The notes: generated from the sequence alone by a model not told the origin. Shown: positions 1 through 7,165, counted from the first letter of the stretch. The stretch: 18,441 bases of DNA from JBBDWJ01 sp040902925 (GCA_040902925.1 JBBDWJ010000233.1:1-18441), one strand, 5' to 3'. A program made the numbers and translations.

Positions 1-59
1 GGAAGCCCGCTCAACCGCCGCGTGATTCCCTTTCCACATTTATGTCGCGCACCCGGCCG

Positions 60-1592
60 TCAACGCGGTTGGTTGGGAAGCCGTTGTAACTCGTTCTCGA
101 TCTCGCGTGCCAAGCTGCGGATTTCGGTGGGAGTGATCTGTGGCCGGGCGGAGCCGGCTCCGTAGCGGGCAGCGTCCGCGGCGGCGAACAGGTCCCGAAC
201 GCGCGTGAGGACTTTGGGGCTGACCTCACGAGCCGCCAATCGCGGCGCAAGATCGCCGAAGGTCATCGAGGACGCCGCGAGATCACAATGGCGGGCGACG
301 AATTTACGAAACAATGCCAATGCGGCGGCGCTTGCGTCTGGGCCGGTATCGTCACGAACTTGCGTCGCGAACTCCTTTTCGAACGCCTCCCACGGAGATG
401 GTTCCGGCGGCGCCGCGGCGTGCCGTGGGCGCCGTTTGGCCGCTTTGACGGCAAGCCAGATCAACAGCAAAACCAGCGGCGGCGCCAACAGGCCGCCGAC
501 TACTAACGGCGACCGCACCGTGCGGACGACACCCGAGAGCAGGCTAGCTACCGTCATGGAATCGACGGCCGCGGAATCGACCGCCCCAGCATCCGCCGCC
601 ACGGAATCGAGCGACAATGCGGACTCCGGCCCGCCGGGTTTCCCGTCGTTGGATGAGGGTGTATCGTTCGTGGCATCGCTACGAGGCCCGGCAGAGTTTG
701 TCGCGGCCGGACCGGGCCCTGGCGGGTCGAGGATCGCCATGCTCGGCCCTTCGGCATCAGCGGCTGTTACTACGCGGTTCTCCGCTACTGCGATGCGCTG
801 AGGCGCCGAATGCGTCGAAACATAGCGGCCGCTCTCGGGATCGAAATAGCTGTAGGCTATCGCGGGAATCACCAGATCTCCGCTGCGTTTCGGGCGTAGC
901 GCATACCGGAAAACCTTGCTGCTGTTTTCGAGCGTGGCGAATTCACCCGCACGCCGCACTTCGAAATCGGCCGAGAACCCGGTGTTGTTGCGCAGATCGT
1001 GCAGCGCCGCTTCGGCGAGGTAGGGCTGCCCCGACAACGAGACGGTCAACTCCAGGGGGTCGCCGAAGGTAATCGCGGCACGGTCGACCTCGGCTGCCAC
1101 GTCATGGCGTCCGACTAATCCGGTGAAATTCGCCGGCCTACCGTGGTCCGGTAGCTCGTGAACGAGCAGCGAACTGGACGCGGATAAAACGAACGCGCGC
1201 TGACCGCCGCCGCTTAGATCCCCTTCAACCAGCGAGTTGATCTTCGTCAACTCCGGTGCACGGGGCGCGGAATTTGCGGCGGAAGCAGGAAGCGCCGCAC
1301 GCACCGTAGTAGGCGGCAGCAGAATGCGCCCCACGCGCTGCGGGATGACGATTGCTTCGAAGCGTATGACCTGACGCCCGTTTCCCGCGCGCGCTGACTG
1401 GTTGGCCGCGCCGCGAAGTTCTCGTCGCGCCGCCATGGGCGCTCCATTGACCCAGACTCGTTCGTACGCCTCGGGCAATCGCCCGCGGAATGGGACCGCA
1501 TCCAGGAAAGCGATCAAGCGGGCATCCTTCAAAAAGTGCGCGTCGAACTCAATGCCTGCTACGTCGCGGCCGCATTCGAATTCGAAGTTCAC
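60..1592 (-). CDS. BatD-like protein, C-terminal part (downstream of in-frame amber)
   Basis: This frame (510 aa from a GTG) continues the upstream fragment at 1599-2057 in the same reading frame; only one TAG codon and two sense codons lie between them. Together they give a BatD-like protein of about 665 aa. BatD proteins are membrane-anchored periplasmic proteins of Bat (Bacteroides aerotolerance-type) clusters, usually beside MoxR ATPase and von Willebrand A proteins. The fragment starts in the second beta-rich repeat (GRDVAGIEFDAHFL) and has further Ig-like beta segments. A low-complexity Ala/Ser/Asp/Pro linker follows, then one transmembrane helix (about residues 361-384, GGLLAPPLVLLLIWLAV) ending in KAAKRRPRH. 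The C-terminal helical domain of about 120 residues should be cytoplasmic. The GTG start has no Shine-Dalgarno and lacks a signal peptide, so I think it is not an independent gene. No other bat gene lies within the window; any further one would be off the left edge. Confidence 0.75.
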   Translation of the reverse strand: MNFEFECGRDVAGIEFDAHFLKDARLIAFLDAVPFRGRLPEAYERVWVNGAPMAARRELRGAANQSARAGNGRQVIRFEAIVIPQRVGRILLPPTTVRAALPASAANSAPRAPELTKINSLVEGDLSGGGQRAFVLSASSSLLVHELPDHGRPANFTGLVGRHDVAAEVDRAAITFGDPLELTVSLSGQPYLAEAALHDLRNNTGFSADFEVRRAGEFATLENSSKVFRYALRPKRSGDLVIPAIAYSYFDPESGRYVSTHSAPQRIAVAENRVVTAADAEGPSMAILDPPGPGPAATNSAGPRSDATNDTPSSNDGKPGGPESALSLDSVAADAGAVDSAAVDSMTVASLLSGVVRTVRSPLVVGGLLAPPLVLLLIWLAVKAAKRRPRHAAAPPEPSPWEAFEKEFATQVRDDTGPDASAAALALFRKFVARHCDLAASSMTFGDLAPRLAAREVSPKVLTRVRDLFAAADAARYGAGSARPQITPTEIRSLAREIENELQRLPNQPR

Positions 1593-1598
1593 TGCGAT

Positions 1599-2057
1599 CT
1601 ATTGGCCGAGGTAAGCGGTTTCGCGCTCGGGCGCAACGCTCAGTCGATACGCTCGCGGGTTTTCGGGCGGCCGGGCTCCGACTCGAGCCGGCGCGGTCTT
1701 TGTCTTCGCGCCGCCTCCGGAAATTGCGATCGGCGGAATCTCGAGCAGGCCTGCCCGCCGGGCGCGAAGCACGTAGCGGAAGATCGTTTCCCGATGCGAC
1801 GGGTCGGCGCCGCGGCCAACGTATTCGACATCGAAGTCCCGGAGGAGCGAGACATCGGGTTGGCCGGGCCGCACATTTCCTACAACGCGCAATCGCAAGG
1901 CAAACGGCTCACCGACGAACACACTGTGCGCCCCGAGTTGAATCTGCGCCAGCAGCGTTTGCGCTGGAAGGGAGGGCGCCGCGGCCGCCAGCGCGGCCCA
2001 AATGGCTAGCGCCGGGATGGGGAGTCTCGAAAGCCGCACTGGAAATGGTCGAGTCAT
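1599..2057 (-). CDS. BatD-like protein, N-terminal part, ends at in-frame TAG
   Basis: This 152-aa N-terminal piece begins with a Sec signal peptide (MTRPFPVRLSRLPIPALAIWAALAAAAPSLPAQ, written here as the first ~33 residues ending in SLPAQ). The first BatD beta domain follows, with the family pattern VFVGEPFALRLRV, DFDVEYVGRG, FRYVLRARRAGLLEIPPIAI and ENPRAYRLSVAPERETAYLGQ. The frame stops at TAG (1601-1599), exactly where BatD proteins usually read 'YxGQPVxLTV'. After the stop the same frame carries on with the expected spacing to GRDV. The ATG overlaps the padR stop as ATGA, so translation is probably coupled to padR. The stop could be a true nonsense mutation, a sequencing or assembly error, or a read-through codon; sequence alone cannot decide. 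If the stop is real, the product is an exported fragment without a membrane anchor. Confidence 0.75.
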   Translation of the reverse strand: MTRPFPVRLSRLPIPALAIWAALAAAAPSLPAQTLLAQIQLGAHSVFVGEPFALRLRVVGNVRPGQPDVSLLRDFDVEYVGRGADPSHRETIFRYVLRARRAGLLEIPPIAISGGGAKTKTAPARVGARPPENPRAYRLSVAPERETAYLGQ

Positions 2058-2398
2058 TGCGTGATGCCCGAAGGCTTGAGCACCCGGAACACGGCGCCGG
2101 CGACGCGCTCAAAGTCCGACAACTCGCGTCTTAATTGCTCGCGCCCCAGAGCGGTGAGTTGGTAATAGCGCGCGCGGCGGTTGTTTTCCGATTTGCCCCA
2201 GTGGGCCTTTACCCATTTCTTGACCAGCAGCCGCTGCAACGCCGGGTAGAGCGAGCCCTCCTCGACCCGCAGAACATCTTCGGAGGCCAGCTTGATGTCT
2301 TGCGCGATGCGGTAGCCGTGCATCTCGCCGCGGGTGAGCGTTTGCAGGATGAGCAGCTCCAGCGTTCCGGGCAGCAATTCGTGGCGATTTCTTCCCAT
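2054..2398 (-). CDS. PadR-family transcriptional regulator (acidobacterial type)
   Basis: The protein (114 aa, normal length for the short PadR subclass) is a winged-helix DNA-binding regulator. Family landmarks run in order: LLPGTLELLILQTLTRGEMHGYRIAQDI (helix 1 to helix 2), VLRVEEGSLYPALQRLLVKKWVKAHWG (recognition helix and wing start), then NNRRARYYQLTALGREQLRREL (wing strands). A C-terminal helix (DFERVAGAVFRVL) probably serves for dimerisation. The SENNRRARYYQLT wing is typical of the acidobacterial PadR subgroup, which usually sits next to MacB-like permeases; here the partner is a BatD-like gene. PadR proteins are usually repressors that respond to small molecules or stress. The stop codon overlaps the batD-like ATG. 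An 8+8 bp palindrome covers the start codon and probably serves as an autoregulatory operator. Family assignment is firm; the ligand is unknown. Confidence 0.93.
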   Translation of the reverse strand: MGRNRHELLPGTLELLILQTLTRGEMHGYRIAQDIKLASEDVLRVEEGSLYPALQRLLVKKWVKAHWGKSENNRRARYYQLTALGREQLRRELSDFERVAGAVFRVLKPSGITQ

Positions 2399-2413
2399 AG
2401 CTCGTCTATGGGA
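2393..2413. promoter_or_regulatory. Perfect palindrome at padR start, candidate PadR operator
   Basis: The arms TCCCATAG (2393-2400) and CTATGGGA (2406-2413) are perfect reverse complements separated by CTCGT, giving a 21-bp dyad. The padR ATG (2398-2396) lies inside the left arm, and a possible minus-strand -10 element (around 2414-2420) abuts the right arm. PadR dimers bind dyads of this size near their own promoters, so autoregulation is a reasonable inference. The site is also about 50 bp upstream of the divergent small membrane protein gene and could control both. Confidence 0.5.
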
Positions 2414-2462
2414 GTATTGTGCCGCCGCTGGACGCCGTTGTCAACTTGGCCTTGGAAAAAAC

Positions 2463-2690
2463 GTGAAACCCGCCGAGCGCCCTGTGGTTCTACTCGGCAG
2501 GGAATGGTATGCCATCGACGTGCTCTATCTGATTGGATTCGTGATCGTGATCATTGGGCTATCTTACGGAGCGTATCTGGCGGGCATTTCGGCGGAATGG
2601 ATCGCGGTGGGCATCATTGTGCTGTTCGGGGTGGCGATTCTGAAAATCACTCGGCGCGGCCGCAGCTCGAAGCCCTTCGACACGGCCTGA
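2463..2690 (+). CDS. Small two-helix membrane protein of unknown function
   Basis: From a GTG at 2463 the frame encodes 75 aa. A short polar N-terminus (VKPAERPVVLLGREWYAID) leads into one hydrophobic helix (VLYLIGFVIVIIGLSYGAYLA), a short loop (GISAE), a second helix (WIAVGIIVLFGVAILKI) and a basic tail (TRRGRSSKPFDTA). The hydrophobic pattern and positive C-terminus suggest a real inner-membrane hairpin with both ends inside. I prefer the GTG to an ATG farther upstream because the upstream start would overlap padR and its operator and would add a non-protein-like N-terminus. The Shine-Dalgarno is weak (TTGGAAAAAAC). It is read divergently from padR across 64 bp containing the candidate operator. 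I do not recognise a named family. Confidence 0.6.
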   Translation: MKPAERPVVLLGREWYAIDVLYLIGFVIVIIGLSYGAYLAGISAEWIAVGIIVLFGVAILKITRRGRSSKPFDTA

Positions 2691-2822
2691 CGATCGCGCG
2701 CGCATCGCACGCGTACGCATCGAAGCAGGGCGCATTCCAAACGCGGTGGTGCGTAGAGGCTCCTTCCTCACGAGCGCTTGGAATCGGAGCGTTTTGCGCG
2801 AATCGGTGCGAAGCGGGCTGCC

Positions 2823-3452
2823 CTACCGTGAATCCCTTACCAGTTTTGCTGTCGTGATCGCCTGGCCGAGGTGCCGTTGCGTGTGCTCGGCGATGTGAAC
2901 GAGCAGGCCGAGCACGGTCGTTGGCAGGCGCTTGCGCCCGATGTAGCGGGGTTCGTGAATCGTGGCCGGGTCGATGGTGGCCATGCGCGCCTCGGCACTG
3001 GCCAGCGCGGCGTCAACGCCGGCAAGCAGGTCATCCACGCCCGAAGGGTCCACACTTGAACCGGCCACACTTGAACCGGCCACACCTGGACCGGCCACAC
3101 CTGGACCGGCCACACCTGGACCGGCCAGACCTGGACCGGCCAGACCTGGACCGGGGCCGCTCTCCTGCTTCATGCAGAAGATTTGATCGGGGCTGAGCTG
3201 CTCATCCATCAAATAGCTGGTCAGCCTGTCGACGCTACCGGCAATGTGGCGCAACTGAAAGCCGAGCGCCGGCACCGATCCCACCTGCCTCCAGACGTCG
3301 TCGGGCGAGAGATCCCTGATGTGAAGAGCTAAATCTTCGCGAACTTGAGTGAAGCTGAAAAAGACCGGCGCGAGCAGCGGATCGACCCCGGGGATCGCTC
3401 CGCGCAACCAGGGCTCGGGCTGAGGTGGTAGTGGTGGTGTGGAAGTAGCCAT
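2823..3452 (-). CDS. DinB-family protein with internal pentapeptide repeats
   Basis: This 209-aa protein has the DinB/YfiT-like four-helix-bundle pattern with its metal-binding histidine triad: H69 in QLRHIAGSVDRL, and H190 and H194 in HIAEHTQRHLGQ. Many DinB proteins bind a divalent metal, and some act as thiol-dependent transferases or hydrolases; no substrate can be inferred here. Between the second and third predicted helices (about residues 99-138) there is a Gly/Pro/Ala/Val/Ser stretch of repeated five-residue units (LAGPG, VAGPG, VAGSS), where most relatives have a short loop. The stretch is encoded by a 15-bp tandem repeat. No signal peptide is visible, so the protein should be cytoplasmic. 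The ATG at 3452 has only a weak ribosome-binding site (CTGGATGC). The gene appears to be transcribed alone. Confidence 0.85.
   Translation of the reverse strand: MATSTPPLPPQPEPWLRGAIPGVDPLLAPVFFSFTQVREDLALHIRDLSPDDVWRQVGSVPALGFQLRHIAGSVDRLTSYLMDEQLSPDQIFCMKQESGPGPGLAGPGLAGPGVAGPGVAGPGVAGSSVAGSSVDPSGVDDLLAGVDAALASAEARMATIDPATIHEPRYIGRKRLPTTVLGLLVHIAEHTQRHLGQAITTAKLVRDSR
3046..3154. repeat. 15-bp in-frame minisatellite within the DinB gene
   Basis: Six units of the form CCGGCCACACCTGGA (variants CACACTTGAA and CAGACCTGGA) run from 3061 to 3150. A degenerate unit precedes them (3046-3060), and a 4-bp partial unit follows. Because 15 is a multiple of three, copy-number change adds or removes five residues without breaking the frame. 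The graded variants (two of one kind, three of another, one or two of a third) indicate stepwise duplication. Confidence 0.9.
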
Positions 3453-3668
3453 GCATCCAGACTAACGGTTTGGCGCGGGGGATTGCCAGCGCGGGAACGA
3501 CAGGACAAAACGAACCTCCCCTCGATATTCCTTGCGCGGGTCTTGGGAGGGAGCCGAGGGGGGGAGAGGCTCAGGGTCCGGTGAGAAAATTACAAATCAG
3601 CTACTCACCGCGCGGCGACCTTTTTGGCAGATTTTTTCCCGCAAATTACTCGGGCATATTCGAGGGGG

Positions 3669-4196
3669 CTACCAAATATTTCCCGCGCCGGGCGTGTACG
3701 TCGAGGCAACTACGTTTGTCGCCACCACGTTTGTCGCCTGCACCGTGTTCGCCTTAAATACCCCGCTGGCCTCGACGAAAGCGGCATCCATCTTGACCGT
3801 TGAACTCGACATGATTACTTGAGCGGCGGCGGTGAGCTTGACCCTACCGGTTGCGTTGATCATGGCGTCGCCGGCGGAGTTCAGATCCACGGACGCGCCG
3901 AGCCCTACGGAGAGGCTGGCCTTATTGGTCGCCTCAAGCAGGATCTCCTTCGCGTGCAGGCTGATATTTCCATCGGTGGCGATATGAATATTGCCGGCGC
4001 CGTCATCATGGATACGCTGCAACAGGCTGCTGACCTGCTGTTCGAGCGCCGCGAGCTTGGCCTTGATCTGTTCCGGCGTGAGGTCTTTCGCCGCCTGGAT
4101 GACGGAGCCGGGCTTGACGGCCCCAGCCGCCTGGGCATAGTTGGCCTTGGCGTTTTGGGCCTTGGAAAACGTGGTTTGAGGAACGGACGGTATCAT
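3669..4196 (-). CDS. Orphan coiled-coil/beta-helix protein resembling a spike tip
   Basis: The protein is 175 aa. Residues about 1-40 are polar and low-complexity (Ala, Gln, Lys), and about 40-65 form a short coiled coil (PEQIKAKLAALEQQVSSLLQRI). From about residue 70 to the end there is a regular alternating beta pattern (GNIHIATDGNISLHAKEILLEATNKASLSVG and so on), ending with the repeat TNVVATNVVAS and YTPGAGNIW. A coiled coil feeding a repeating beta stretch is the layout of trimeric beta-helix needles such as the C-terminal parts of VgrG (DUF2345-like) and phage gp5. No OB-fold, PAAR, toxin or phage gene lies nearby, so this is only a structural resemblance. The start is well supported by AGGAG four bases before the ATG. 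No signal peptide is seen. I do not recognise a named family. Confidence 0.7.
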   Translation of the reverse strand: MIPSVPQTTFSKAQNAKANYAQAAGAVKPGSVIQAAKDLTPEQIKAKLAALEQQVSSLLQRIHDDGAGNIHIATDGNISLHAKEILLEATNKASLSVGLGASVDLNSAGDAMINATGRVKLTAAAQVIMSSSTVKMDAAFVEASGVFKANTVQATNVVATNVVASTYTPGAGNIW

Positions 4197-4641
4197 GGAT
4201 CTCCTGGGTTGTGGTGGTTTGCCGGTGCAACTTGGACCAGAGGAGTACTATAGCGCAGCCCCAGCAAAGGCGCGGCCGCCGAGAGGCAGGACCCACGCTC
4301 TAAAAGCTACAGCCAAAGCTGGCCGCCAACGCTATACTGACTTCTTCCCATTCGAAGTTCCAGGTTTGCGAGTTACCCAACCAGAACCCTTGTCCGCCGG
4401 GCTGCTTTCCAGTCGCCGTCACGCCTACCAGGGCCGGAACGGCTTTTTCTCACGCCCCACCGGTAGCTGCTGGAGAGGATCACGGAGCGGCCGACTGGCC
4501 GCGTTCAGCGCCACATCGTCAACCGCTTTCTCTTAACGAGAGCAGACCAGCGGACCCCTTCAACACCTTGCGCGAGGCGTTCGACATCGACGGGCTCAAC
4601 ATGGCTGCTCGCACTCGGCAGGAAAGCCATTTTTTAAAACC
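4197..4641. other. Gene-free spacer, possible promoter for the spike-like gene
   Basis: I see no convincing gene in these 445 bp. The open frames are short and lack family features. On the minus strand a TATAGT hexamer (4252-4247) lies about 50 bp upstream of the spike-like gene and could be its -10 element, but no good -35 is seen. On the plus strand, about 4480-4640 has two overlapping frames with mildly protein-like composition (for instance DPFNTLREAFDIDGLNMAAR) that could be a decayed gene remnant. I could not identify a parent. Confidence 0.4.
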
Positions 4642-6360
4642 ATGAAGACTACGCGATTGTTCCTATTCGTTGCTGCGTGGACGACATGCTTGTTTGCGCA
4701 GCCCACCTTTCAGGCCGGCGCGGTCTTGAATGCCGGCGGATATCAGACCGTGCTTGCGCCGAACACGGTTTTTGTGATTTTCGGCTCGGGCATGGGGCCG
4801 GCCGCGCTGGCGAGCGGGGCCATACCTTATCCGGAGGAACTGGCCGGCACGTCGGTGACGTTCACGCCGATGGCTGGCGGGGCCGCCATCCACGCGCGGA
4901 TGGTGTACACGTCCGGCGGGCAGTTGGCGGGGATGCTGCCGTCGACGGCGGCGCCGGGCGAGTACGCGGTGCAGGTCCTCTTCAACGGCCAAAGCAGCGC
5001 GCCGCAGACCGTGACGGTCGCCGCGCGAAGTTTTGGAATCGTCACATCGAACAGCCAGGGCTTTGGACCGGCGCAGGCCACGATCGGCAATGTGAATGGC
5101 GGGCTGAGCTTGGTTCGTTTCACGTCGGGCAACGTCTCGTTTGGCGGGCTCAACTATGTTCTGACGCCGGCCGAACCCGGCCATACGGTTGTAATCTGGG
5201 GCACCGGCGGCGGCGCGGATATTGCGAACGACACGGGCGGCTCTTCGGGCGATCAAACGGCGGCGGGCAATTTTCGCGTGCTGCTGGGCGAGAGCGTCAT
5301 TGTTCCCGACTATGCGGGCACTTCGTTTGGACTGCCCGGGCTGTGGCAGATCAACTTCACGATCCCCGCGAATTTTCCACCGGATTGTTTCAACCGCCTG
5401 CAGGTCTCTGCGGACGGCGTGCTTTCGAATCACGCGATCTTACCTGTAGCGTTGCCCGTAGCGCCGCCAGGCGAGGGCCATTGCATCAGCGCGGCCTATG
5501 ACGAAGCGGCGCTGGCCAAACTGGACAACGGGGGAGAATTGACCGGAGCCAGCCTGGTGGCTTCCAAGACGGACTACATCACCACGCTGGTGAACCCGAC
5601 GCAGGTTTTTAACGACACGACGCGGGCCATCACCGGGTTGTTCAATCGTTACCGCGCCGAGGCGATCATCGAGCTCGCATCGGGCCTGCGGATCGGCGCG
5701 TGCACGATTCACCGCAAGACGGCGCCGCAAACGCGGCTCGGCCTGGGCACGCCATCGGCTAACCTTGACGCGGGCGCGAATCTGTCGATCACCGGACCCG
5801 GAGTGCCGCCGGGCGCGGTTCTTGCGGGAGACAACCTGTTCAACTATTTCTACGTGCCCGCGGAGCTGAGCGGCGGGACGTATACGATCAGCGGCGCTGG
5901 CGGCGCCGACATCGGCCCCTTCGAGGCAACGCTCGAGACACTGGCCAATTTCACGGTGCCCGACTTCGCCACCTACGACCGGCTGAACCGCGCGGTTCCC
6001 TTCACATTCACCTGGACCGGCGGAGGCGGCGCCGACAGCACGGTCACTGTCAACATCCTGACTTCCCGCACGCTCAGCGGGAGCAGCGCGGACCCCGAAA
6101 CCTGGGTCATCGCCAGAACGACGGTCTTCTGCCAGGCGCCAGCCAGCCTTGGCATGTTCACGGTTTCCCCCGAGGTGCTGTCTTATCTCACGCCGGCCAC
6201 CATTGACCCGAATAGTAATACAGACGCTAACCTTGCCATTTCCGTAAGCAAGGAGTCAGCCGCGGCCACGTTTCGCCCGCCGCTTGCGGCAGGCGGGACC
6301 GTAGATTTCGGCGGCTTTGTGTATTCGATCGGCGCGTCGAGGAACGTGGCGGTGGACTAG
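4642..6360 (+). CDS. Secreted protein with TIGR03437 (Solibacter-type) domain
   Basis: The protein is 572 aa. A Sec signal peptide (MKTTRLFLFVAAWTTCLFA, cleavage before QPTF) leads into a domain of about 250 residues with the TIGR03437 signatures. These are AGAVLNAGGYQ..LAPNTVFVIFGSGMGP near the start, and LPGLWQINFTIPANFPPDCFNRLQVSADGVLSNHAILPV near residues 232-270. TIGR03437 is a beta-rich domain, function unknown, amplified in Solibacter-like acidobacteria and usually found at the C-terminus of secreted proteins. Here it is at the N-terminus. About 290 further residues follow with a Thr/Gly/Ala/Asp-rich, beta-strand composition and two cysteines, which I do not recognise. The ATG is the only start that keeps the signal peptide; its Shine-Dalgarno is weak and distant (AGGAAAG, about 15 bp upstream). 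It is probably extracellular or periplasmic. Confidence 0.88.
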   Translation: MKTTRLFLFVAAWTTCLFAQPTFQAGAVLNAGGYQTVLAPNTVFVIFGSGMGPAALASGAIPYPEELAGTSVTFTPMAGGAAIHARMVYTSGGQLAGMLPSTAAPGEYAVQVLFNGQSSAPQTVTVAARSFGIVTSNSQGFGPAQATIGNVNGGLSLVRFTSGNVSFGGLNYVLTPAEPGHTVVIWGTGGGADIANDTGGSSGDQTAAGNFRVLLGESVIVPDYAGTSFGLPGLWQINFTIPANFPPDCFNRLQVSADGVLSNHAILPVALPVAPPGEGHCISAAYDEAALAKLDNGGELTGASLVASKTDYITTLVNPTQVFNDTTRAITGLFNRYRAEAIIELASGLRIGACTIHRKTAPQTRLGLGTPSANLDAGANLSITGPGVPPGAVLAGDNLFNYFYVPAELSGGTYTISGAGGADIGPFEATLETLANFTVPDFATYDRLNRAVPFTFTWTGGGGADSTVTVNILTSRTLSGSSADPETWVIARTTVFCQAPASLGMFTVSPEVLSYLTPATIDPNSNTDANLAISVSKESAAATFRPPLAAGGTVDFGGFVYSIGASRNVAVD

Positions 6361-7165
6361 CAGGCCGGGTTGTGGACCGTTTGGCGTTCGGGTGCTTCCG
6401 TGCGCTTAGCAAACGTAACATTTAGCCGCGCACTTGGCGGCGTGGCACTGGGGCCAATGCAATCGCCGCAGCGATCCGAGCCCATCCGCAAGGGTGGGGT
6501 GACCAGCTTCGATGTACTGTACTGCGCGGCGTTGAGATTGTTGGCCCCACCCTTGCGGATGGGGCTCGGATCGCTGCGGCGATTGCGATCGACGAACGCA
6601 TGGAACCGCCACGCAGGTTTAGGACACTCTAGATTTCCCTTGTTTGGGGTTACGGGCCGGTGTATACTCACCTTTCGTTCCTACTCCTTGGGTTGGCGGC
6701 GTAGCCAGCAGGGATGAGGTTCCCGTCGACCCGCGATCCTGGCTAGTTCCTTCCGACTTCGTAAGTCCCGCCTTTTGTGGCGCGGCCGTCCCAATGATTG
6801 TTGGCTCCAACATGGGAGCCCGAGGTTTCTGGAGATCAGGAGTGCAGCGCCTAAGTTGTGCACCGGGTTTGCAAAGAAGCCATAACCTTCGATCCACCAT
6901 AGCGTGAGGCATGTGGCGTGGCCCGTAAGCCGGGAAACGCCAAAAGCTGTTTGCGGCGCCGTAGCCATGTAGGGAATAAAACCGCGGGGCTTAGGTGTTG
7001 TATGAGGACCAGATCCAAAAACCTTGCGACGCAATCCAGACGATCCCCGCGGAAGAGTTGTCTCGTGCAGGCCGTGCAGGGAGGTTCTTGAAGTACACGC
7101 TGTATTCCTGGATAGAATGCGTCTTCCCTTTCCGGCGCCGCCAAGGTGAACTTTGCCGAGCAGCG
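6361..7165. other. Long intergenic region without a convincing gene
   Basis: About 800 bp separates the TIGR03437 gene from the copper-protein gene. It contains the large inverted repeat at 6459-6586. From about 6600 to 6990 the sequence is slightly less GC-rich than its surroundings, and overlapping minus-strand frames of up to 236 codons show no recognisable motif. They look like chance frames or mobile-element debris. A weak promoter-like pair (TTGAAG at 7088-7093 and TAGAAT at 7113-7118, spacing 19) lies upstream of the GTG at 7166. Confidence 0.4.
6459..6586. repeat. Large inverted repeat, 41/42-bp arms, 45-bp loop
   Basis: The left arm (6459-6499) and right arm (6545-6586) are reverse complements over their whole length, with one indel (CCC against CCCC), separated by 45 bp. 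Each arm joins the motif AATCGCCGCAGCGATCCGAG to CATCCGCAAGGGTGGGG. It lies about 100 bp after the TIGR03437 stop codon. Such a structure could be a palindromic repetitive element of the REP/MITE kind, or a processing or termination structure. It lacks the terminal U-run of a classical intrinsic terminator. No transposase is nearby. Confidence 0.85.

Noticed and set aside
1..39. Possible start of another minus-strand gene after the BatD-like gene (MWKGNHAAVERAS, open to the window edge)
   Set aside because: Only 13 codons are visible, with no Shine-Dalgarno and no recognisable motif; it cannot be supported.
3046..3154. CRISPR-like array
   Set aside because: The units are contiguous 15-mers without spacers and lie in frame within a DinB gene.
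3669..4196. Prophage or type VI secretion locus suggested by the spike-like protein
   Set aside because: No sheath, tube, baseplate, capsid, integrase or ClpV gene is present in the window.
4663..5433. Long frames on both strands (256 and 274 codons) over the TIGR03437 gene
   Set aside because: They are Arg/Ala-rich shadows without start signals or motifs; the signal peptide and domain support the plus frame from 4642.
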